This document shows, one piece after another, positions 1-10,017 of a DNA stretch of 64,000 nt. Source of the stretch: Huntiella abstrusa (lineage: Eukaryota > Ascomycota > Sordariomycetes > Microascales > Ceratocystidaceae). Below the pieces are notes generated by a model. It did not search any database. It had not been told where the DNA came from and saw nothing but the letters and a program-made list of their open reading frames with translations. The first letter of the stretch is position 1; each line of letters starts with the position of its first letter. The stretch lies in the NCBI GenBank assembly GCA_025685495.1, contig JAJNMT010000234.1:248001-312000 (forward strand), in the 5' to 3' direction. The position numbers were made by a program, and so were the translations under genes.

Positions 1-363
1 CACATGATTTTCATGATGGGTTGCTTTTTGTTAGTCTACGGCTAAAAATGGAGTTTGGGGTGTTGTTTTTCTGCTTTTGCTTTAGGATGCTTGGTAATTT
101 GTTACATCTAGAAGTTATATTCTCTTCATATATTGAAATCGTTGTGTTGTATGTAGTATGTCAGTTGCCCTTTTCGGCAGAATCATAACTTTTGACCCCT
201 GTATCAGGATATCGAGCATGGGTAAAGTGGGTCTGTTCGTCGCGCCTGGAAACACAAAGATCAGCCTTGGATATTTTTACAAACTATCACAGCCTCGTGC
301 CAATTTGCGCTCCGCCCGACAATTTGGCATTCCATCCCGCCCAGAACCTCACAACCCATCAAA
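1..363. other. Left-edge flank and CDC73 upstream region
   Basis: No gene is visible here. The last ~100 bases before the CDC73 start are C-rich on the plus strand, as expected of a leader. No convincing TATA box was seen. Confidence 0.5.
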
Positions 364-1626
364 ATGACCAGCCACGACGACCCGCTCATCCTCCTCCGGC
401 AAAACCTCTCCACAAACGGCACCGTCCCGGTAGCCTCCGGAGCCGCGAATGCCCCCGAAGTTCCTCTGCCGCAGGCAACGCACCTCCTCTTCCGCGCCTC
501 GCGCACCTCCCTCCCATTAACCACGCCCACGCGCTTCGCGCCTTCGTCGTCCTCGCCGACGGATCTCCGATCAATCTACTTTGCGTGGCTGAACCGCGAG
601 GTTGCCATCCCCGAATATAATGCGGCTGCTCAGCGGTTGAACGAGCAGTTGGGCGGGGCGGCGACGGTGAGGAATTTGTCGTTTTTGGAACGCTTGGATT
701 TGGTTACGTGGTTGGAGGGGAGTAGTGAGGAGTCGGAGTTTATTAAGTTCCCGGGGGGAGGGGCGGCGGTTGCGCAGGCTGTGGAGCCATCTAAGGTGGC
801 GGCGGATACGGGGGTGGGAGGTCCTAAGGAGCCGGTGGATCCAAAGTTGGCAAAGGTTTATGATGGGGAGAGACGGATTGGGAATAGAAATACGGTGCTT
901 CGTGGGAGTAAACCTACAGTGAGTTTCTACAATGTTTAAACTACGGCAAGCATATAACTAACCATATAGCAGGACTTCTCTGGGCTCCGCGCCACCGTCG
1001 CAACTATGATGTCCAAACGCCCTCAACACCCCTCGACCTCCTCCGTCCCCCAAGCACCCCCCAACAAACCCACGCGGCGCCCCGACCCCATCATCCTCCT
1101 CTCGCCGTCCGCGTCGTCCATCCTCCGCATGGCCAACGCGCGCACATTCCTCGAAGAAGGCCGCTTCCAACAAGTCGACGGGCCCGACCCCGGCACCAAC
1201 ATCCTGCACATCACGCGCAAAATGCCGTCCATCGACCCGTCGCGTCCGCTGCGCTTCATCCTCGCGGAAACCACGGAGCAGTTTAAACCCGAGTACTGGA
1301 ACCGGTTGGTCGCGGTGTTTACGACGGGCCAGACGTGGCAGTTTAGACCGTATAAATGGTCGAATCCGATTGAGTTGTTTCAGCATGTGCAGGGTGTTTA
1401 TGTGGGTTGGACGGGCGAGGTGGTGCCGGAGTTGGTTAGGACGTGGCAGAGTCAGCGGTTCTTGGTTACGGCGGTGGATAGATGGCGGAATGCGGATGAG
1501 AGCACGTCGGTGAAGGAGACCGCGAAGGTTAGAGATGCGGAGTGTGCGGAACTTATTTGGAAGGCTATTGAGGAGAATATGCTTGCCAAGGGGTGGAGGA
1601 AGGATGCGGCGCCCACGCGCATTTGA
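364..1626 (+). CDS. CDC73: Cdc73 (parafibromin), Paf1 complex subunit
   Basis: Cdc73 is a subunit of the Paf1 complex, which travels with RNA polymerase II in the nucleus and supports elongation and co-transcriptional histone marking. The gene has two exons, 364-918 and 970/973-1626. The intron starts GTGAGT at 919, has CTAAC just before its end, and closes at TATAG (969) or GCAG (972); both acceptors keep the frame, so the protein is about 402 residues (yeast Cdc73 is 393). The N-terminal part begins DDPLILLRQNL, as in the family. The C-terminal ~200 residues form the Ras-like Cdc73_C domain, with PIILLSPSASSILRMANARTF, the KWSNPIELFQHVQGVYVGW stretch and a terminal basic helix. The start ATG has a good AAAATG context and is the first in frame. 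Silent positions are C-rich early and G/T-rich late in each exon. Confidence 0.92.
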
Positions 1627-2431
1627 GGAGGGGGGGTTTTGGTAGATTTGTTAGATTGTTATACATTGTTTGTTGCTTTGTCATGTTGGGTGTTTGGATA
1701 GGTGGATGTTTGTGAGGTCGTATGGATGGGATTTGGACGTGTCAGATATGGACTAATTAGCGATGTCTGGACAGTCGTTGGTTTTGTCGGATTCCCGAAG
1801 ATCCGGTAGTAAAGTGAGTTGTATCGATCAGAGTGAAGCCCCATTTTAGGAACACGGTAAGAGATTCGGCACATAAGGTGACATTCTAAAGAATCCTACT
1901 AACTATATAGTCCTCATCACCGTCACCATCCCCAGAAACCCAACCATCACACATCTAAACCATACCTCCGGTCCCCGTGACGTCAACCCCATCTATCCCA
2001 CATCTCACCAGGATCTGCCACGTTTCGTCATAACCCTTTCAATCTCACACATCCGATCTAACAAATCTAACCCTGAAATCCACACAACCCGTCCATTCCG
2101 TCATTCCATCCACTCAAGAGACCGCCAAGACACCCCATTCCACACTATTGCCCAACTCAGGAACCTCATTTCTGCAGGGCCCTTTAGACAAAGTGCACTT
2201 TGCCTGTTGTTCCCGATCTGGGCACATATGGAGACTGCAAGGGAGACTGACGACACGAGTTGACGGGGTTGGGTTGGTAGTGTAGGGCTCTAGGGATGGT
2301 CGGATTTGCACAGGCAGGGCGGGTGTGGGTGGGTGTTTTCTGGTCGTGATTCCGACTGGGTGGTGTCGAATCGGTCTGATGTGGTCTAGTCACCTACACT
2401 AGGCGGTAATTCCGAGGCCCACGTTGGCTAA

Positions 2432-2451
2432 CTAGCTAGCTAGCTAGCTAG
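2432..2451. repeat. (CTAG)5 palindromic tetranucleotide repeat
   Basis: Five perfect tandem copies of CTAG. The repeat is self-complementary throughout and could extrude as a hairpin. A shorter relative lies at 5614-5627. Confidence 0.85.
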
Positions 2452-4301
2452 GTGAGGTGGGTATGCATGTGGAGATGTTAGGGTTAGTTAGATATCCCGT
2501 CAGTGGGGAAGCGGCTACAGGCAAGCTAACAAAGTCTTCACGAGCGAGGGCCTCAGTGATATGGGAAGCTGGATGGGTAGATAAGTGCGTAGACGGGGCG
2601 CGGATGAGGGGATCATTGTCTCTTCGTGACTGGCTCGGGTAATTTGGATTCGGAGTCCGAGGCACGAGACAAGAAGGACGGTTAGTGTATGGCATTTTCA
2701 TCCTTTCTTGTTCTTCGTTGGGTAGTGTAGTAGACTAGCCGGATCCAGAGATATCATGCACCGAGAGGAATAACTTTATTTGCCGGGATTTCACACGTCG
2801 CGGCAAGGCTTGTTCAGTCGTATGTATGTATGTATGTAGTTATCAAGCCGACTGAAATCCACCAGTATCGGCGAGCCCGTCTTGTGCCGGATCCATCAGG
2901 ATGCAAAGAATCAAAAGACACAATAAAATCAATCCATCCACACCCTCTCGCATCCTCCCTATTTGAAACGGTCCGTCAAAAACAAAAAACAGTCATATGG
3001 CTCGTAGTCCAATGTCTCTCTCGCCGCGTGGTCTCTATCCGCCCGGGCGCTTCTCTCCCCCCAAGAAAGGCGGTCAATTAAAACCCTAACCCGTCCATCA
3101 AGGTTCCACGACAGCGAACGCGGGCCCCACTATTTTCCTGATTTGACCGTTCTGGAAGGAGGTTCCGTTGGCGAGTTGCCACGTGGTGTGGGTAGGGGTT
3201 TGGGGGGTTGGGTATTTTTTTGGAGGTGTTGAGGTTTTTGGGGAGGGGAGGGGAAGAAGAAGAAGAAGAAGGTATGTACGTATGTATGAGACTTTTGAGA
3301 TGGATGAGGTGAGATTGGAAAGAACGGATATGGTGGTGATGGATTGCCACGTGGCTTGCACGAGATGGGGTTTCAAGGCTACATGCACATGTATAGATAG
3401 GATGGGTAGCGGCGTGGTGATTGTGAGAGAGGTGTAGCGCCAGGTCGGCAAGCAGCACTTTGAACATGTGCTCCGAGACACATAAAAGGCAGTGTTATAG
3501 AGGGTTTGCCTTGTTGTATACTCCGATAGTCTAGCACTACTATGGGTGATTGTACACAGGTGTAGGTATGTAGCAACCCGCGTATCCATGTCAGCAAGCT
3601 AGTCCCACCAGCCATGTGCTAGACAGGTCCGTCCAAGCCTCTGGCCGTTCTGGGTAGTAATCACGGGGTGAAGATATGTATGTACATATGTAGATACACA
3701 CATGGTCTCACGGGACACGGCGGTTCTGTGGGCGTTTGGAGGTTGTGATTCGGCTGGATGGGTGTAGTTGTACGAGGGACTCGTTGGACCACGTGGCGTG
3801 TCAAAAAAACGGGAAGAAAAGGAAGGAAGAAAGGAGAAAAGAATGAGGGTTCTGAGTGTGAGGTACTGCCTGGAGAATTAAGTGTACAGGTTTCAAGATG
3901 ACTTTGTTTTGGGGACAATTATGTCTCCGATGAAGGGAGGGAGCTTTCTTTTGGATAGTGATTAAGCGTCTGTGCTGTTGCCTTTTTCTACGAGGACAAA
4001 GAGTTCTTGGCGAGTGTGTATTGGTGGTTTATTTGGTGACGGACTTATTGTTTATGGATACAAACTCGCGGTGGTGGTCTTGGTGGTGGTGAAACATGGA
4101 GGCGTAGTGGCTTGGCTAGTGGTTGAATATCAAGACAGACATAATGAGTATCGGCGGATTAATCTGTAGAGACATGTGTTGTATGTATGTATGTACACCG
4201 GCCGGCCACGGCAGTGGCGTTCGTTTACCGGCCAATCGGGCTCACTCAGAATAGAAGAATAGAAGAATGTCTATCCAAACAAATAAGCGGGCTACCCGAA
4301 C

Positions 4302-4449
4302 ACGTGAGGTGTCTCCATATCTCCATGGAAGAAGACAAAAAAGTGACATAGTTAGGCACCCCCTCACGTGATGCTTCTAGAAGACTAAACTATCCCCCCT
4401 CACGTCACACTAACCGATTTGTTCTCCTTATTCCCTCCCTATCACGTGA
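4302..4449. promoter_or_regulatory. Cluster of three CACGTGA E-boxes
   Basis: CACGTGA at 4302-4308, TCACGTGA at 4364-4371 and TCACGTGA at 4442-4449 lie within 150 bp, with a related CACGTCAC at about 4401. CACGTG is the core site of fungal bHLH factors (Cbf1, Pho4, SREBP/Tye7 types). The sites are 3.2 kb from the RGS start codon, so the target gene is inferred, not shown. Confidence 0.45.
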
Positions 4450-5241
4450 CATGACAGAAGAAGAAGAATGGGAAAAAGAACAACGGGAAAAGTAGCCAGG
4501 CAAGGCGACCAAGCAACGGGCCAGAAAAAACGATGAGGCGGTGTAAACGGGTCGTTTGGCGGGGTGTGTTGGGTGTGGTCTGTGGAAAAGGAAAAGGCAG
4601 GTTTCTTTCACTTTGGCGGGGCGAAATGATGGAAACGTGGGTAATATGTGATGGAATAAGGAGAAGAAAGGGAAGTATGTATGTACTTGCATATGAGAGA
4701 GGACTTTTTGTTGGTGGTTTGCTTGGTGACGGGTAAGTGCGGTGATTTTTGAGTGACGGGGAAGTGGAGAGGGTGAATTATGATGAGGCAAGACAAGGCA
4801 AGGCGGAGGACGAGAAGATGTACTTTCCGGGTCGACTTGCCGTTCGTGGTTGTTAAGAACGGGGGATATAACGGGTATTGTGTATGAAGAAAGAAAACAT
4901 CAGATTCATCGCTACAAAAGTATCATGATGTCGTTGATATCCTGATTGGTCTATTTCCGTTATCCCCACAAGTGACGTAGTCCCAGGGTTAATTTCCCAG
5001 ATCTAGGGTTCCGGGATAGACCGATAGTCGATAGTGGCAGGTCAATTTATAAACGATAAACGCCCATGTGTTTTCTGTTACAACGACAACGGCATGGGAT
5101 GGGCCAATGACCCTGTAATCCCAAAGCGGTAGACGAAAGCGTACGATTTCTAGGGATAGTGTTCTAAAGAAAGTGCAAAAAGACCTTTTTGGGGAATCTG
5201 AACCAAGGTCGATGATGAAATTGTAGGAATGATGTCTGGTC

Positions 5242-5259
5242 TATGTACATATGTACATA
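5242..5259. repeat. 18-bp perfect ATGTACAT palindrome
   Basis: Two abutting ATGTACAT-type units form an 18-bp perfect inverted repeat. The same ATGTACAT/GTACATAC unit recurs in many other intergenic regions of the window (about 3675, 23680, 26770, 29051, 29431, 55243, 56281 and 62151). Confidence 0.7.
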
Positions 5260-5613
5260 GGCAGCGCACAGGTGTGCGTCGAATGCAACGTGATATCTCT
5301 TTGGTCGGTATGGGGGATTCTTTACGCCACATGCTGGGGAAAAAAAACACATGCCAGGTGGTGACCAGGGAGTCAGGCCCCTGGATGGAAGACTTATAGA
5401 AGGTCTTGAATTGTGTTAGGGCGTTGAGGAATTTTGGGTTGGTTTGAGGGCGTTTTGGAGGAGGATTGACCCCGCACGATGAATGACAAATGTTGGAAAA
5501 GGATTATCTTGGACAGATTTAAGAAGAGAGGCATATTGTTTAGTGTAGACAAATGAATAACAGTCTGTCTGTCTGTCCGTTCATTCAAACGCACGTCTCT
5601 TGAACAAAGCACA

Positions 5614-5627
5614 AGCTAGCTAGCTAG
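5614..5627. repeat. Short AGCTAGCT palindromic repeat
   Basis: Tandem AGCT/CTAG tetranucleotide tract, the same kind of sequence as at 2432-2451. Confidence 0.75.
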
Positions 5628-6540
5628 ACGACCAAAGGAAAGGCCCGTCCACATGAACGAGCGCTGGACTCCGAGCTTAGGTTGTCTGTATGTCTGTCTG
5701 TATGCATAGACGTGTTCCTTGGACAAGTCCCCTTTCATAATGTGAGACGGTATCAAAGCACAGGGTGTTTTTCTTCCTCTTTTCCATGTAACTTTGACAA
5801 AAAAAACGTGGCGATTCTACTGTAATGGGGCGAGTGAAAGTGGATTCTTACGGGTATGTACATGCGGTGAAAGATGGTGTGTATTCCGTCAAGGTGGAGT
5901 TTTCCACGGTAAACTAGACCAAGTCAACTATGAAATAGGCCTGTCATGGTGATTCTGTTTCCCCACTATCAAACTCAATCTGGAATCGTCATCGAAATCA
6001 AGTTTACCAGCCACATCACTTACCGAATGTAGTTACAAGCAAAAGAGTCATATGTATACTGCAAGCATCCTTTCAATAGTGAAAAAATAACTAGGGAAGA
6101 AAAAATCAGGTCAAGAGCGCTCGTACCGAGGAGCCCGTCATTTTCAGCCCAGCCCCTGTCTGGTTTTTTTTTTGTAGTGAAGAGAGGAATCCTGAGGATA
6201 GTTGAGATCAAGTGTCTATTGAGTTTCTGTTTCTACTGACGGCCGTAAGATACTTTTCAACCCTGTAAACTATCACCAAACGGACAGACTCGCCCGTGTA
6301 ATGACGGCCATAGATTCATCCGTCAAGCTCATAGAAACGTGAAATCATACAATATGTAGTGTACTTTTACCCCCTCTTTGCCCCTCAAATATGTGATTGT
6401 TACCACGGCTCCATAAACCATACGAAATCAAAAAAGAAAACTAGTCTCAGGAGAAACAAGAAAGAGTGATGTATTTCTTAGATCGGACTCTTGGTTCCGG
6501 TTGTTACTTGTTGATCAACCTAGACCCCCGCGATACAAGA

Positions 6541-7638
6541 TGAGTATATAGTAAGAGTAGAGCCCATCTTGATTGTACAGATTCTCATAAACATTGTTTC
6601 TTCTTCTTTTCGTGATATCATCATCTCGGATTCAACCTCGGCTTAAACACACTTTTCAACTTCTTTTACTTGTACTAATCTCGGCTCTTGACCAGTACCA
6701 TTCTTCTGTAAGTTCTTTTTCCTTCTTTTCTTCTTCTCGTCTTCATATTCCTTGCCTTGTTGAAATCTTCCCTGAACCTTTAAATTCGCCTTGTCTTGTA
6801 TGATGCATATACCCAGATTTCAAAGACTCCACGGCTACATGCTTGACCGTAAGTTTGAGGGCGCTATATGTTGCTTGTCTGCTTGCTTTCAACTTGTCTT
6901 CATACGTTACTCTTTTCAAAAAACTAGCTATCCTTAATTACACACCCTATATTCCATGTTCCAAGCTCTCGAACCCCCTCAACAGCTAACAAAATTCCCT
7001 TTTTCTGTTTCTTCTTTGCCTTGTTCAAGACTCTAACAAAGTCACAAATTCGGTACACACCGTCACCTTGAAGATTCTATACACCCCCACCTTTTGGATT
7101 TCTACAGACACCGCGCTGGGCTGTAAAGCAAACTTCTTTCCTTCCAAAAGGCTTCTGCCACATTTTGACTGACGCCATTCCTTCGTTTCTTTTTTCAGAG
7201 CACATAATATCGTCAACTTTGTTTCTTCTTCTTCGCTTCTGTTCTAAACTTCAAAGCGTTAGTTACCTTGAACAACTACCGTGTTCTTCTTCCGTACCAT
7301 TTATTACTTTCTTCTTCCACTAAAAACGCCCGCTCTTTTTAATTTTCTTACTACTCTTTCTTTTACTTAGTTCAACTCTTTCTTTTCCTTCTTCTTTTCT
7401 TCTTCTTCCCTTCTTACTCGTCGGTTTTACTTCTTTAGTCTGCCTGGCTCACTTTAGCGCATTTACCAACTTCAACTTGTTATGCTTGTTTGCTACACCC
7501 CACCCCCCCAGACTTCCAAGAAATTCAAACACCCCAACTAAGAAACCCACGCCCTCTCCGCGCTACCTGCACTTCCTGCACTACCGTCAGAAAATCCTCA
7601 AAACCCTCGGAATCCCCTCTTTCTAAACTTTCAATTAG
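6541..7638 (+). promoter_or_regulatory. Pyrimidine-rich long leader of the RGS gene
   Basis: A TATATA-like element lies at about 6544-6550. From about 6590 to the ATG at 7639 the plus strand is strikingly pyrimidine-rich (CTT, TTC and CTTG runs), as fungal 5' leaders often are. This suggests an untranslated leader of up to 1 kb. It contains several ATGs followed by short frames (near 6799, 6838, 6956 and 7481) and donor-like GTAAGT at about 6709 and 6845, so leader introns are possible. A CTAAAC...AATTAG acceptor-like sequence directly abuts the start codon. Confidence 0.45.
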
Positions 7639-9894
7639 ATGGAATCTCTTCCTGTCTCTTCATCACTTCAAGTACCTATTCATACTACTTCTGATTCTCT
7701 GAATAGTCACACACCAAATCTACAAGACTCTCCTACTCCTGCTCCGTCCAAAATCAACACTCAAGTAGGAACTTCAGAAACCCCACTATCCACTATAGAC
7801 TCTCCAATCCAGTCTCCCGCCCCCGCCAAAGTCTATTCCCGTCGACAATCTCTTTCGCAAGCTCTCTCAACCAGAAGTCGAAGCGTCTCCCACTCAGCTT
7901 CCCAAGCAAAAAACCTAGTCACCTCATTCGCTTCATCATTCTCCTTCACCGATCCAACTCCACCGCCGCCTCTCCCCGTCTCCGCCGCCGCAGATCGCCG
8001 TCCGTCTACCGGCTCTTTCGCCCCAACTACCGCTCTTCTCTCCGCTTCCGCAAATATCAGTAGATCGCCGTCGGCAAAGTCTTCTCGCTCATCACTTGCC
8101 TCAGAGTCTCTTCGTAGGGCAGCTACCTCGGCTACTCAACTTTCTACTTCGGCCACCCAAAAAGAGACGACTTCTTCAAAGCTTGCCTTTGTATCTAAAC
8201 CTTATTCCGAAACAGACCCTACTCGTCCTCCACCTATCAAGGTTGAGTTTTTACCAGACAATATGCATCAAACATCGTCGCGCCTTTTGCGCATGACCGA
8301 CGACGACAGGCCGTTCACTAGAGTAAGCCACTCCCTAAACAATCTATACTTCATTTCCACTAGAAACAAAAAACTAACACCCCCCAAGGATTTTAAGGAT
8401 CTATTCTCTACGTTGATTGTTAGCTTGCTCCCACTCGGCTCGCATCGTGTGCGCTTGACCCGTATTGATCACACATTCTTATCCGAAGATGCCATCAACA
8501 ACCTCAGTTCTCTAAAGTTCTCTCAATCCAACCGCATGCCCGATCCAAAGGATCCATCCCGTATTGTAACTACCACCACCACAACCACCTTTTCCATGGC
8601 AAGAGACATGGCCCGCTCCATTTGTCAACGATTCGTCGAAGCCCGTTTCATTGAATCCGCAGATGGTCGTTATCAACAAACCTACTCCATGAAGGGTCAA
8701 GTATGGCAATTAACCCCCAAAGGAGTTGCCGTTTTGGACCGTTTCTGCCAACGCAATGGTATCACCCAGAAGCAACTGACCGAGCTCATGGGATCCGGTC
8801 CCATGCAGCTCGTCATTCTCGAACGTGAACTAGCCACCGACAAGCTCGTCATGAACCAGGCCGTCATCGAGGTCGTCTTCCGCCGCTTCATCGGAACCCG
8901 CGGTCCCAACATCAAAAGCACCGTATCCTCCGCCGACTCCGACTCTCTAAGCGACTACCGCGACGGACTAACCGGCGTCAAAATGGCCTCTGAACGCCGC
9001 GTAAACGGGAAAATCTACCGTGACACATTCACCGGCAAAGCCTGCTGCGACTGGCTCATGGACTGTGCCACCATGGTCGAACGTAAAGAGGTAGTTGAAC
9101 TCGCCACCGCCTTCGTCGAACATGGGCTCATCGAAGCCGTCATGCCCGACCGCACCCACATCTCGCAAAACCCTACTCAGACACTCTTCCAACCCACCAA
9201 ACACGCAATCTACCAACTCACCCAGCACGGCCGCGATCTCATGAACGGCACCGCCGCCTCCCGCGGCCGCACCTCTGAAGCCGGCGGAAACGACACCGCC
9301 TCTGTCTCCGCCCGCGGAGCCGGCTCAATTAATAACGTGCAAGGCCGCGATTCCAACACCGCCCGGCTCGATCGCATCCTAAACGAAGCGGCCCTTCGTC
9401 TCCTTTTCCGCGAGAACCTTCGTGAAACACACTGTGAAGAGAACCTCTCATTCTACATGGACGTTGACGAATTCGTCCAATCATGCCGCGTGGCCATTCG
9501 CTCTGCCGCAAAGGGCCCTTTAACCAACGCGCAAATGGAAACCGTCAAGGAAATCATGGCCCAGGCCTATGGAATCTATAATGCCTTTTTGGCACCTGGT
9601 TCCCCGTGTGAATTGAACATTGATCACCAACTACGCAATAACCTCGCCACTCGCATGACCAAGGCCGTCGGAAAGGATGTCTCCATGATTGAGACTTTAT
9701 CCGATGTCACGGCGTTATTCGAGGATGCCCAGATTGCAGTGTTCAAGTTGATGGCTAGTGACTCGGTGCCCAAGTTCCTCAAGGTGGCCAAGTATGAGCA
9801 GACTTTGAAGAATTATGACTTGGATTCAGGCGTTGTTAGCGGGAGTGTAGGGAGAGGACCGGAGCGGAGTCAGAGTCGGTCGACGAGGAATTAG
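7639..9894 (+). CDS. flbA: FlbA/Sst2-type regulator of G-protein signalling (tandem DEP + RGS)
   Basis: RGS proteins of this class accelerate GTP hydrolysis by a heterotrimeric G-alpha subunit. FlbA controls vegetative growth versus sporulation, and yeast Sst2 desensitises pheromone signalling. A frame-neutral intron, 8323-8388 (66 bp, GTAAGC donor, CTAAC then CCCCCCAAG), is read through by the open frame. Removing it joins RPFTR to DFKDLF, the family's expected sequence, and gives 729 residues (yeast Sst2 698, FlbA about 719). The order is: Ser/Pro/Thr-rich N-terminus (1-200); first DEP-type domain (about 229-350); second DEP domain (about 427-517, with FTGKACCDWLMD and ELATAFVEHGLIE); RGS domain (about 554-686, with LRLLFRENLRETHCEENLSF and the ALFEDAQIAVFKLM helix). 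The gene is convergent with the DUF7053 gene, 123 bp apart. Confidence 0.9.
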   Translation: MESLPVSSSLQVPIHTTSDSLNSHTPNLQDSPTPAPSKINTQVGTSETPLSTIDSPIQSPAPAKVYSRRQSLSQALSTRSRSVSHSASQAKNLVTSFASSFSFTDPTPPPPLPVSAAADRRPSTGSFAPTTALLSASANISRSPSAKSSRSSLASESLRRAATSATQLSTSATQKETTSSKLAFVSKPYSETDPTRPPPIKVEFLPDNMHQTSSRLLRMTDDDRPFTRVSHSLNNLYFISTRNKKLTPPKDFKDLFSTLIVSLLPLGSHRVRLTRIDHTFLSEDAINNLSSLKFSQSNRMPDPKDPSRIVTTTTTTTFSMARDMARSICQRFVEARFIESADGRYQQTYSMKGQVWQLTPKGVAVLDRFCQRNGITQKQLTELMGSGPMQLVILERELATDKLVMNQAVIEVVFRRFIGTRGPNIKSTVSSADSDSLSDYRDGLTGVKMASERRVNGKIYRDTFTGKACCDWLMDCATMVERKEVVELATAFVEHGLIEAVMPDRTHISQNPTQTLFQPTKHAIYQLTQHGRDLMNGTAASRGRTSEAGGNDTASVSARGAGSINNVQGRDSNTARLDRILNEAALRLLFRENLRETHCEENLSFYMDVDEFVQSCRVAIRSAAKGPLTNAQMETVKEIMAQAYGIYNAFLAPGSPCELNIDHQLRNNLATRMTKAVGKDVSMIETLSDVTALFEDAQIAVFKLMASDSVPKFLKVAKYEQTLKNYDLDSGVVSGSVGRGPERSQSRSTRN

Positions 9895-10017
9895 CTTTGA
9901 TGGTGACAGTGATGGTGTGTTATGAATTATTCTTTTGTTTGTAGGCGTTTTGGGTGATGAATATACCATGGTTTTATGTTATTCTTACAATGAAATGTGA
10001 ATGTTTTAGTCTATACT

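Larger units (their letters stand above)
1627..6540. other. Long gene-free region upstream of the RGS gene
   Basis: About 4.9 kb between CDC73 and the leader of the RGS gene. Open frames here are short, unconserved in appearance and often run through simple repeats, so I see no supportable gene. It holds many GTAT/GTAC tetranucleotide stretches (for example near 2820, 3270, 3675, 4180 and 4675), two CTAG/AGCT repeats, an 18-bp ATGTACAT palindrome and three CACGTGA E-boxes. It is probably regulatory sequence for the developmental regulator downstream; unannotated noncoding RNA cannot be excluded. Confidence 0.5.
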
